A stretch of DNA of 64,000 nt, from the NCBI GenBank assembly GCA_002633005.1, contig NMRA01000129.1, forward strand, positions 689,108 through 753,107. Direction: 5' to 3'. This document shows positions 46,962 to 60,000 of the stretch, one piece after another. Positions within the stretch are counted from its first letter, which is position 1; the number at the start of each line of letters is the position of its first letter. The position numbers and the translations under genes were made by a program. Below the pieces are notes generated by a model. It did no database searches, had not been told where the DNA came from, and saw only the letters and a list, made by a program, of their open reading frames with translations. Source of the DNA: Phoronis australis (lineage: Eukaryota; Phoronida; Phoronidae).

Positions 46962-49900
46962 AGGGTCGATCTGGGCTGGGGCGGGTTTGAAACTTGGAAG
47001 TCGGAAAAGTTACAACGAAAGCAGGAAATACTTTATCGCGTAATATTTGCAGCTAGGAATTACATTGTATACCTTGATTGATGAATAATCCCATATAAGC
47101 TATGAAGACCACAAAACTCAGTTTTGTGGGGAACAAGTCCCCTGAAAGCCAACCCGCCATCTTGATTTTTGTTTACGTCGACAGTTGTGATAGACGGCAG
47201 AGAAAAGTATGAGAGTTTAATTAGATTTGAAATAAACGAAAAGCAAATACTTCTTTAAAAATCGATTTTACCTGAGTAAAAAATAATGAATTTGTAAGTT
47301 TAATATATTAATAGTTTCCATCAAAATTTAATAATCTTTAAAAAATCCTATTTTCTTAGAAGCACGATTGAAAGCGCTATCTATCGATTGTTCGTAGTAC
47401 TCAACATCGGTCATTGTGAAGCCAAATCTTTGGTGAAACATAATAAATGACAGTCGGCTTGCAACCAGTCCCGGCGTTGCAGTGTCCGTCAAGGCCTTGT
47501 TACATAAGTTCATGACTGTTCGCAGCTTCTTCTTTACAATCAGTTATAAAAACGTGTTGAATTTCCCCTTCTTTTAAACAAATAGAAAACCTCGGTAGGT
47601 GGCCTATTTTGTTGGTCATGATTTCTAGCTCAACCGCTCGAAGTACCCCCTTTGGCGTATTTTCGGAACATTTTCCAAAAGTACGCTCATGGGCGTATTT
47701 TTAAGTAACTGTTCTCGTGTTTTGCCAACCGTTCGGCGTATATTTGGTTTCATATAACGTTTTTGGGAAGTAACTGCCGAACATCTGCCCATGGACCTAT
47801 GAATTCCTTCAGTTTTACTGGCATCCTTCGGTCATATTTCCGAGTGACATGACTGAGACATTCTCCTACAGATTATAGTTTCAACTGTGTTGATTTTCAG
47901 ACGTTAGTCTGATTGTATTTTGTTTTTGTTTCTGTGACATCATTCCGATTTTCAGCTTTTAAAATTGGCATTTGTTCACCATGCAGGAGTTTATTACTGC
48001 AAACACTGGCCTATGACTAGTGAACTTCGGATTTTTATGACTCGCAACAAGACAATTGCGTTGAGAAACCTTGAAGTAGGCTTACGTCTTTAAGACATAT
48101 CCCCGTAAGCTTCAAAATTTGCAGAAGGTCTGATGGGCCAAGCGAAGATTGTCAGTGGTTAGGTATTACTTCGGTGTTAGTGTGAAAAGAACCCGGCTGA
48201 TCGAGTGACTTCATCTAGTTAGCCAATCGCGTTATGGCCAAGTATGAGTCTCTATATGATAGATCCTTTTGCTATGTACCAGAAACCTTGTCGAGGAATT
48301 AAGTAGAACACGTTTTTTCGGTTTGTACCAAACTTGACGTTTGTTTCATATTTTTGTTTGAATCGGTTGACTATGCAAAGAAAATATTAGCCGTCTGGAA
48401 CTGACAAATTCTCTTGACGCTAACTAAAAGCTATTTTTGCATACACAACTTGGCGAGTTTAAAGTTGAATTTTGCTCTATTGCTGGTGAACGCGAGGCCT
48501 TATACTGTAATAAAATTGGTCTTATAATTATCTTTACCCTCATAGGATTTTATTTCCGTCACAGGCAATGCCTACATGTACCCGCCATTTTCGAAGTCAC
48601 GCTGAGTGTGTTGCCCAACGCCCCGGAGAAAATTCTGAAGCCGTTTTCTTGAGTCGCTGTTGGCTTCAATGTCATATTTGGTAACGGAAATAGAATCTTT
48701 TCGCGGCAAGGAAGTTATGAAACTTAATTTACGAGAGTAAAAAGCCTATGACTTTTGTTTTTAGCCAGCTAAACAGGGCGATTACGCTGCTTTAAGTCCG
48801 ACAGGGAAGTGACTGTCACTGTATTTTATTCAGAACTCTAACTGTAGACAGCATTGAGACCAACTTTCATTTGTAAGGTACGTGTGTACAAGAGTATGTG
48901 TCCAGTTTTATACGGTAATAAGTGATGCTACAAAATTTTTTTAAAAAAATATAATTTTTGCCACCAAGTTTTAGCCACAGTGCCGGGGACTCTTTCAGTT
49001 GTTACTGTCATGATGCTGTCAATATTCTACTGTAATTTCCCACGCGTCATAGCCATATTTCTCGTTCGACTAAAAAGAAAAAACGGGACCGTTTTTGCGG
49101 CACCCGCTATTTCCCATTCGACTGAAGAAGAACAAAATAGGCCGTCGTGCGCGTTTGAGTGTTCATCTCCCGTTAGACAAAAAAACGCTGTCGGGACGTT
49201 TTTATGTGTTGCAGCGAACATTTCACCCTTACGTTTTAGCTTCTTATCCGGGAGTCCCGATTTTCAATTCAGTGACAACAGGTGTTTAGACTATCATTGT
49301 CTCTTTGTCATGAATATTGTGATTTTCCAGAGTCCAATTTCTTAAGTAACATAGCAATCGTAAAAATATGTTCTAATGTCTCTTGTTTACGATAACATAC
49401 ACTACTTGTATCAGGATCTCTAAGTTTTACTTTCTGAAGAAATAAGTTTATTTCTAAAATTCTGTGGAACGTCTGCACTGTAATGAGCTATCCACAGTAC
49501 ATTTCAAAGTTACGTAATAGCAGGAGTAATAGACATTTGCCCATTTTTTCTATCAAAAAAAACCTTTATCAGCAATTTTCGGTTAGACAGTTGGAGTAAT
49601 TAGATTATCACATTTCTTGTAAATGTCACTGCATCCTGAATTTTTACGGAATAATATAACTGTATCAAACCACACCAAAGGTCCAATTGATTGTATAATA
49701 CATATATAGTATAATTATGGATGAATGCCTGACTAAATTATCCACAGCAACTGTGAGAGATCCTTATTCTAAAATCTATGTCTTTCGGCATTCCAGGGCT
49801 AAAGTTCTATGTTAAAATTTAACAAAAAGAAAGGTGCTTTCATTCCAACAATATCCACAACATGACCAAATTTTGTTTGATCCAAAAACTAAAATGCTCA

Positions 49901-51037
49901 AAAACTGTGTTGTGGTTTTGTACTAAATTATCATTTCATCGTTTCGGCAACTTTTAGTTTAAGTTTCATTAAAGACTTATTTTGCGATAGTTCGGATTCC
50001 TGGGTCATTTTAAAAACAATTTGTAACAGTTTGGTTACGGTGTCGAAAGCCTATAGAATACTTGACTTGTACACCGTTATTGATTATACAAACACTTCGT
50101 AATCAACAAGTAGATTTTATTTTTTTTCGTTTTTGATTTTCATGACAACAAAATAACTGAACTAATATTTACATAACAAGATTACATGAACGAATAATCA
50201 CAACATTTAGTGGATGTTTGGCAAGAAAGCACATAACAGTTCCGGTCTCAGTGCAGTAGTTTAAAGTGATAACAAACCCTACTTTGGTGATTTCAGCCGT
50301 AACTGATTACGTCACGTTCTATTGCACGACTAGAACCTCATGCAAAAGATAAAAGTTGCAACACGATCCTTGCCTGTCACAAAGTGGCCGCTGTTGTTCA
50401 GCCGTTGATTAAGTCTTCCGAAGCGTTTGTCACGCCTACAGATGTATCAGGCTTAGCAAGAAACTTTCGAATTTAATCTGAATTTTTGAGGACTTACGAG
50501 GGTAGCATTATTCTGTTACAAATACTAAGTGATCTAGTGACATTAAATACCAAGTATACTCTACCTGCATGAATGATGTCTGTCATCTAATCATTTAATA
50601 AGATAAAACAGTGTAGCATCCATTTGAGACTTAGGTTGTGCATGGTCAACAAAATATCTCTTCGCGTAACTCACGTACGTCCATTGGAGAATTTTTCTGG
50701 TTCACCGTTTTCGTTTGATAACTTTTTAGAGTGAACTTCTACGGTTGATGCGCTTGATAGGACAGAACATTCAAACTAAACACAAACATGCTAACTTTCT
50801 AGAAGTCGCTACATCTGAAACACTGTTCATATAGCGTGCTATGAACAATGTTTTAACAGAATAAATAACGTTTATTTGTCCGGACTGAACATTCTGATTT
50901 TAGTTATATCACGACTCTTCAAAGCGATTCTGAAACCTTTTTCTTGGTTCCAATAAATAAATCTTAATAGTTGATGTCGAATTGTCAGAAGTCGTATAAT
51001 TATTGTCGAAAAACTCCATGTGTGTTTATTGCAGTCT
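46962..51037. other. 4 kb without an established gene
   Basis: A minus frame ending at 47328 (LRTVMNLCNKALTDTATPGL..., about 70 codons) follows a weak acceptor and could be a terminal exon of something unrecognised. 47640-47715 is an inverse copy of the dispersed repeat at 36020-36110 (GGGCGTA-TTT motifs). The plus frame 48980-49345 (121 codons) has no family resemblance. Confidence 0.4.
51025..51030 (-). terminator. Possible poly(A) signal of Vsx
   Basis: AATAAA on the minus strand begins only 7 bases after the stop codon. That would make an extremely short 3' untranslated region, so a later signal (for example TTTATT on the plus strand at 50872) is equally likely. Confidence 0.3.
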
Positions 51038-54000
51038 TTAAGATACCCAATCAGCTATCGAGATGTCTGAATTATTGTCTTCTGAATTCCCGCCAAAACT
51101 AGTGACATCAACGTCATCTTTTTCGATAACCATGTTCTGAACTTTAGCACTGTGCTCTTGAGCTTTTGCACGGAGATTGGCGATGCTTTCCGTTCGGAAA
51201 TCGTCGGACGCTTTATTAGTGGTCTCGTCCGACTCGGAGTTTTTGTCATCACTTATTTTTAGTTTTTCAGCCGCCTCTAGTGATTTTTTGTGCATTCCTG
51301 AAACAGAATTATTTGATGAGACCACAGAAATCAAACACAACGAAAGAGAATGTTTATGACGATATCAAATTTTATATTACCTAATCTTACGATTGCCTTT
51401 CAAGAGTTATGATAAACAATCGACCTAATTTAGCAGCAACCCTTCTTGTTAGTCAAAACATGACAGTATTGTTTTTACGACTAGTTGACAGTCTATAACC
51501 ACTTTCATTTTGCGGTGTACAAGTATAGAGCAACTTGTCAATAGACATATCTACTGAATAGCCTCGCTTCTTTTTAAAACAAACTGAAAACGAGGCGTGA
51601 CCGATCTCGTAGTTAAATCGCTTGTTTATGTCTATTGGTAGTTTACTCCTGTCCATCGGAGGATAGATAGTTTGTATCAAGCGAATTTAGTCGTGTTTGC
51701 AACCAGTTTTACTATAAAAATATCACGCATATATTCAATAATTAGTTCACAAGAAATTACCTAGTAACCACGGTGCGCACGAGTCTTCTATACCCTTGGT
51801 TGCCGATTTGACAATACTGTCCGGTAGAGGTAGTGAGTGTCGAACCATAGCCCCATAAAGTCCGTATTCCGCCATGATGCTACTTTTGCCCCAGTTTTTC
51901 TCTGTCTTGCGCCACTTAGCTCGTCTGTTCTGAAACCAAACCTGGAAATAAAAAAAAAGTTTGATCAATACAAATATCGCAACTCAGGTGACTTTTTGAT
52001 CCATTTTCAGAGAAATGGAACTGCGCATTGATAAAATAACAGAAGCAGGTTTTTAGATAGTTGAAATACACAAAACATGGCATGATTTGAAATCAGACAT
52101 TTAAACCACCATTGCGAGATTTATTCCGCGCTGATATCTGGCGAGACGAAATTTTCATGCGGTCTAGCAGCGATAATCGGTTATGCCCAGCAAGTTATAA
52201 TAACACATGGCACTCACGTTGTGTTCGTGGAAACATTTCGGGAGATGTGTGACAACTGTCAATCACCCAGCATGCGCTGCATGACAGGTGTAGGGCGAAG
52301 TGTAGTGCAGGAGTGGGGTGCGAATCAGACCCTCACAATAAGTACTCTGTAACCAGTTATTATTGGCTTCGAGCACTTGTCGTGTCATGATGCCAATTAC
52401 TGGTATGTCACAAAGTTAAAATTTTTGGTGTTATGTAAAGGTTTAAGCCGTATAAACTAAACATTGTACCCGAGTAAGATTAGCGAATTCCGACAATAAT
52501 TCCATTTGGATTTTGTGTTTTTCATTGAAGAACGATTGTCTGCCACTTGAGCGCAGACGACATGGTTGAAGATTTCGGTGGGCACTCTCGTGTTTGTGCA
52601 AACGAGTGGTTGATAACAATACATCCCCTGAACAATCGGGGTGACACCGACGTTTGTGTGGTAGTCCGGGACACTCACATTGTCAAGGATGAGCTTTAAG
52701 CATGCTTGGAAAGGGTGCATCCCCATTGAAGAATACTAAATCGACGGTGAAATAACACTTGAACTAGAAAAAATGTGATTGGAAGTGTCATTCGGCACGG
52801 CGCCTCACTAATTTACCACGTTATTAATTATACCTTTAGCCAATTTCAAAAATTACGCATATAGAACCAAGTTAATCGTTTAGTTATTTTGTTTAATTCA
52901 GGTAATTGTGCCCTGCGTAAACAATTGTTGTTTGGTTTGACATTTTGAGCGTGACAAATATCTGCAAAAAAGATTTCCCAGCGGATCGCGATCGCCCGGC
53001 GCGTGAATGATCCAATGTTCTTAGTAGCCGCGATATCAAACAAAAAATCACTAACGTAAATCATTTTGTTAATGAAAAAGGTGGTTTTTAATAGCTTATC
53101 TAGCTATGTACTTAACTAATTATATTCTTACTTAGGGTGATTACTGCGTAATAAAGCGAGAATGGTTGAAAATTGACACTCACAACTAGCTGGACAAGTC
53201 CGCTTGGTTTACAAGTAAATTGATCTCAGTTAAATGTTAACATGCACTTTACTCAATGCATACACGAGCTCCATGATAATATAGTTTAATGCATACACGA
53301 GCTCCATGATAATATAGTTTAATGCATACACGAGCTCCATGATAATATAGTTCAATGCATACACGAGCTCCATGATAATATAATTTAAGGCATACACGAG
53401 CTCCATGATAATATAGTTCAATGCATACACGAGGTCCATGATAATATAGTTTAATGCATACACGAGCTCCATGATAATATAGTTCAATGCATACACGAGC
53501 TCCATGATAATATAGTTTCCTATGCGGTTCACACTCCAACCATTACAGCAAGGAGTGTAGTAGTATACTCGTACACTCCTTGATTACAGTCGTTGCTAAA
53601 AATACAATTTTATAGCTGAGCACTTTTAATTTTAACGCTCTGATGCTCTTTTACTCATGTTAAGTTAATCATTAAGTGATCTTTAAAATTCTAAATTGAC
53701 GTTGTTTATTTTCCCATACGTCTATGATCAATACGATTTCGAGAAATCCTAACACAATCTACGATAAGAAACAAATTATTCTTTCTTATCTTTATTTACA
53801 AATACAACTACATTTCTAAGCGTATACGATAGTATAACTTCATGTCTGTCATTTAAATCACTATAAAATCAATAATGACAGTAACTTATTGTTTGTCTTT
53901 CTTTTTGTCTTTCTTTTTTGTTTCCATATTTTCCCAAATATTATGGCCTGCCACCTGCTGGAAAACATGAAATATGTGCTGAACGAAAACAGTGTCATAG

Positions 54001-57000
54001 TCTGGAGTATCATCACCTGAGAGACATTATCATTGATGCAAAAGATGAACATTTCCAAAGCCGCCCATTCTAGTTGCAAGTTCAATGAAATTAATACCCA
54101 CCTGTATCCTGTCCTCAGGTAAATTTGTTCTCATCGACAGCACCTCGCGTGCGTTCACGTCGGGGTAATGAGCTTCGTTGAAAGCTTGTTCTAAAACTTC
54201 TGCTTGCTGGTTGGTAAATATAGTCCTGGAATATTACACACCAAAATCATAATAATGTTATAGCTACAGTGAAAGGAGTCACGTGTTAAAATAATTACGA
54301 CCGGAACTCCATTATCATTATTTAAGGGCATCAAGTTTCATCATAGTAACATTCAATTAGAACTGTTAATATTATTGCAAATAAAACAGGATTGGCCTTA
54401 TTCTTCTATGTCACTTCATATTACGCCATTATTACTCCCTGTGAATGTAATGGCAAACTATTAATTTTATCATTCAAGTGTTTTGTTTGTTTCACGAAAA
54501 CCAAAACTTAATTGCGCGTAACCTGTTTCAGGTGGTTTACATCGCAGGAACAGCTGTATCCACGACAACCGTGAAATAGAAATCGCCATAGAAATTTTTC
54601 CCACAATTGTCAAAATATACACAAGGTCTGAAGTCGACCAACAGAAAATAAAACAAAACATCACAATTCTTCCGTATGAAGTACTAACCATTCAAATGAA
54701 AAGGTTTCAAGGTGACAGCTGACATATTCGTGAATTAAGTCGACACAATTCAATGGCCAAAGTATTCTGAGCGTCTGACCTCCCAGGAAGTGGAACTCTG
54801 ACACCTCTTGTGGACTTGAACATTTCGTAGTTTTCAAAATCCACGAGAAATAATTCGATTTGAAATACTTTGGAATTTATAAGGGTTAAACTGTTTTGTT
54901 GTGAGCACATTTTTTAATTTTAGGTGTCAAAATCCAAAATGTCTTGCATGTTTGTAACTCAGGGATCATATTTTAAGCAAATTTTTGTTTCGTTATTTAA
55001 GCGAATAACTAAATATGTGTGTTGTTTTCATTGCAATGGTAATTAAACTTTGAGCATAAGTATTACTGCATGCATTATAATAACTATTATGATTAATATT
55101 ATTATTACTTTTTATGCTGATGAATATTATTTGTTATTACTATTATCATATTGTTGCATTAAGTATTCTGATGTTTCACCAAGTTCAATATCTTTGTTTG
55201 AATAGCGTTATTAGTCACTGCCTAGTCATTTCACACATCCGAACGTTGTATTCAGGCCTTCTAATCTTCGGATTTACAGGGGAAATCTAAAAATTAAACA
55301 TCCAGAAACCTGAGGAATGTCTATGTTCGAAAATGCCAAGCGAGGCATGCAGGGTCCTCGCGTGACTCACAAAATAAGGCCACGTTCGAAAATGGATCGA
55401 ATACAAATTTGTGTTAAAAAAATAACTGAGATATCGCTTCTTTCATGAATTCTATACGCAGTATTATAAATAAAATGGCTGTTCAGGTAAAACAGTTCTT
55501 CAGAGAGGAATGTTCCTGAACTCCTAGGATCCAACCGCGAACAAATCTCTTTGGATAATTCCCAACCTGTTGTTACAGAATTGTTTTCGTTGAATTTATA
55601 GACACATTTTCAAATTGTTTTACTCAAAGTGGCATACCTGGATGTCGCAGAAGACATATTGGTTTCTTTCGGCCATTACCACTTCACTGAGACAGCTACA
55701 AAAATTTTCGTGTTCCATCACATATTAAAAGCCTTTGTGCTGTGTTCGCGTTTTTATTTTAACGCTTTCTAGCTTTTCTGATTGCATACAAATTCGATGA
55801 ATTTACTTTTTTTGTATTAAATGACTTGTTTACAATCCTCTTCAGTTACCGCTATTTCTTCTGGTATACCCGTAATTTCAAAACACTGACAGACACTAGT
55901 AAAAATCGGTCTCAATCAGAAACCAGAAAAAAACGGTAACGAAAATCGAAGAGAGCTGAAATCTATCATTACAGAGGCAAAAACAAAGGTCAGTAAATTT
56001 TACCTACATGAACAGATAATGCCAAGCTATTTCCATGTCAGGTAAAGAATAAATATTAACTTACCTATGTCGCCTTCTTTTCTTTTTCCTTGACGTTAAG
56101 GACGAGTTACAATTTCTGTCAAAGTATGATTCCGTTTCAGTTCCTGTGTGTACATAAGAAGAAAGTATTTGCAAAAATAGGTTCGGGTCCTTTATTACAT
56201 TTGCATTAACACTAACAGCAACGAGAAGTCAATAATGAATATCATTATTTGATTTGGAAAGCGCACTGTCAATATTTCGGAGTCAGTAATTTTACATATT
56301 GACCGCTCACAAATTCGTATTGACCGCTGCTACGGTAATGCCGTTTTAACTTCTTTCATTTTTTAAAGAAGTAATGTTGATATCATCGTGATTCGACACC
56401 AGGATCTTCCGGTTCGCAATCCACTACTTTACCAGCACGACACCGGACTCGAAAGTTCTTTTATATAATCCGGATTCTGACGTCATGTTTGTTTTTGAAA
56501 AAGCGTAAAACAAATCATTCGGTGAATGTAAACCTCCATCAAGGCATTAAAGTTCTCTCCATCACGCTGCTGTACAAAAAGTGTGTTTCAGCGGCTAAAT
56601 TGTTCTTTGACTTTCAATATACTTCAGTTTTCCTCGGGGTAAGCGTGTGCAGGCACTGAACGTTATGACACACAGCTTTCGATCGCATTGACATAACCAA
56701 ATTATTTTGTCTATTGTATTGCATTAAAAACGACTGCTATATGTCAGTAAAACATGGTATCTTTCCCCAATTATAGTGGATTGTTCCTCAGTCTATTCTG
56801 AGCATCCACTATAAGATTTTTTTCAAAATCTCTCAACAACGTTTTGGGCATGAAATGGCTACTCATATTGACGAACCGAACGAGTGATTGATATACTGTA
56901 CGATCGAAAGACCAATGATAGTCAGTCTCCTTCCATTACTTAGCGAGTGTAATCATGTAGTAAAATAATTCGATCATAATGGTGGTTTTCAAACACCAAA

Positions 57001-60000
57001 AATGTGTCACATTTTGGAGTCTGAAAAGTAATATATTGATCTCAGTGAAAGTGGATAACTGTATAGTAGTAATAAGAAGAACGACCACAGTATGCCATGA
57101 ATTCAACGCAAACTACTATTTAGGACAGGGCCAATTCATCATGGTACCAAAGTATACTGAGAAACAGGTTATTAATCGAAAAGCATGAGACTATTTGCAA
57201 AGTATATTTATCTTATCAATATTAAGCATCGAAAGGAAACGATGTTTTTTCGGAGTTGAATATAAATTCCCGTTTCAACACATACTAGTGCGTAGTGCCG
57301 TTTTTTCACAAAGATGCCATGTTGCGTTCATTGTTGCGCAATTCCTTGGTATGCTTTTATTTCTCACAACATGTTGTTTTCATTGCGACCTGACACCGGA
57401 CGTTTCTTCCTTTTTATAGAACTGACACGATCCGCGATCGAGTACACGTGCTCTATAATTGTCTCGATAATCTCTACGGTACACACGCAATAAGTGTTTA
57501 TTCGTATAATAACTATTTACGAAAATCGTATTTAAATCCGTCAAAATAAACATATTACAGGAAACGCCGACGATTGTCCAGTCTAATAGCCGAAATATCT
57601 CCAGTACCTGTTCAAACAGCTACAAGTCCAAAATTCCACAAAATTTTCTTTGTCGGCCTGGTGTAGATTATTGAAGATGTCCTGTGCGACAGGTCATCTT
57701 TTTAATGCGAAGACGCCATCGCTCTGAGCCTCACATTTTTGCTCGCTTATAATGTAACGTAATGATCGGTAGCACTGAGCTATAGATATTCTAATTAAAA
57801 TATTAAATAGTGTTGTTACTGGTTAAGTGGCACTAATTACTTTGCTTAATTGGAAGTTTAAGTTAAGCCAACAATTGACTTGTGCACAGTGGGTATTGCT
57901 GCAAGAGCGTTTTGTGTGATTATTGTACGATGTGCGTGATACCTACATCGGATGAAAACATCTTTTCGTAATCGTTTATGCATAATACATTTGTATTTAA
58001 TTTGATACAAGTTAAAACAGATGCGATGAATACGCTATATATTCCACGATTTCGATAAAAAATTCCAAACTACGCGAGATCTGTCAGTGATGTCAGACAT
58101 GTTCTAAAGTTAAAACGACATAGCCATCATGGTGGGACTCTTAGTGCGTGTAAACACTTTTGAGATAAGATAGAGAAGACTTGTCCAGATTTACGTTAAT
58201 CAATCAGACAAAATTATGTAAACATGGGTTGAAATTTCAACTATTGACAATCGCTGTCAAAATTATTTAACACGAATTGTTTCGTTTTTAAAAAAGTAAA
58301 GAAACTTGTAGTTCTCGTCTTTTTAGTACACCTACGAATATGTATTCCGATATTTTTACTACATGGGCAAAATCTTTTGAAGCAAAGTCAGCTGATGATA
58401 TATGAATCCTTCTCGACACCAAGTGGTTTGTTAATATAGAGAACAAGGTGTGAAATGACCAATTTTATGCCACATTTGTTCATTACGATTATGAATAATT
58501 GTTTTATGGTTTTTGGATTTGCATATGTTGCAACAAATTATAGATGGTCATACATATAATCATTGATTGTACAATTTAGTGATCCTAGGCTTACTTAAAA
58601 ATGGACCCCTGATTTCTCATTTTAAATAAAATTCCTTGGCAAACAGTAATACAATGTTACCTTCAAGCACCTTTTACCTTCGTCAAGGTGTTACCAGTAA
58701 ATGCAAGAAAACTACGAAACGTCAACAAGTCAGGCGTCAATTACTAGGAGGTAGCGATTTATCTAAATGGTTGTTCACGGTAATATCTTCACGCCAACCT
58801 TGTGCTTGAGGGCTAAACTTGTCTTATATTGTTGTCCTGTTTGCACGACAAACAACGTTCAGAACAATTTTCGCCATTAATCACATCGTGTGCTCTGGCG
58901 CACACGTGCACACGGACTTATGTAACACCTTCAGGTAATTTAGCATTATTAGGGCAGGTCTACGAGCTGTCATCTCCTAAAATACGTTTGTTTATTAAGA
59001 TAATGAAAGTTTTGCATTTTTGTGGAAAGAAACTGTGAAATAAGTCTTGGTAGTGGTTCCATTGTAAAGTGGGTTTCCAAGTTTTGTTAATTATTTTCTA
59101 TGGTCAGTATTGTAATCCAGTGACATATCCAAAATCAGAAGAAATAGGTGACTTTAGAATCATAGATTTAATTTATCAAAACGTTGACACGAGCCTGGTA
59201 CAACTCTGAATATAACAATCAAAAGCTGCCAATGAACGCACCAACTCGGATCAAGAAAGTGCAGCAAATATAATGCACTCCAGCCGCGGTACGCTTGTGG
59301 TCGCTGCAGCGGCGATGTTAAAAACATGCCGTCTTTTCGAGTTACCACAATTAAATGATATTGGGTGAATCTTGCCTTCCCAAATTCGCTCTTGGCTTGT
59401 GTAAAAGCGAATCAGAAAAACAACGTGCAGAATCTCTTCAGCTTTGTTCAATCTTAGGCAGAGTCGCAGGTCCTATAAAGTGACCATGTAACCTTTAGTT
59501 GATTTATTCGATGACAGTTCTTTATAAACCCTTTTTGTACATGTTATGACGCTTTGTATAACAGTAATTACGACTTGACAGTCATTCCACGTCTCATATT
59601 TCAATCAAGACGGAAAGACGAGAAATTATTTACAGCGGATTAAAAACGCGACACTGCCAAAGAAAATTACTAGGAAACATTTCTAAATCTGGGATTGTTT
59701 TGAGTTAAATCTCCGTAAAACATTTTGCTTTCATCATTCCACGAGCCTTGGGCGAGGTTTTCTTGTCATGATACAAAATTAATCACACAGCCGTGACAGC
59801 TAAGTACTAAGCTCCCACTATTATAAAGACCAATCCCGAATAATAAATAGTTTGTTGAGAAACGTGAGAAATTTAGAGCCATGTTTCTCACCAACGCATA
59901 AATTTTCTTTGGCTCGTGCCATTTTCATCGGAATTTTTGTTAACTTGCAGTGTTTTACTAAATGGGTCACTTCTGGTCGCACGTGTAAAAACAATGGGCC

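Larger units (their letters stand above)
51942..54101 (-). other. Vsx intron 3, inside the homeodomain
   Basis: Splits the homeobox just before VWFQNRR, the conserved position in paired-like genes. It carries the 33-bp minisatellite at 53255-53518 and an 11-bp-arm hairpin near 53551-53584. Confidence 0.88.

Noticed and set aside
48980-49345. 121-codon plus-strand frame
   Set aside because: No recognisable motif, no good start context, composition like the flanks.
53230-53539. Open frames of about 100 codons on the minus strand with [11 protein letters not shown] repeats
   Set aside because: They are translations of the 33-bp minisatellite inside a Vsx intron; the period of eleven codons keeps them open.
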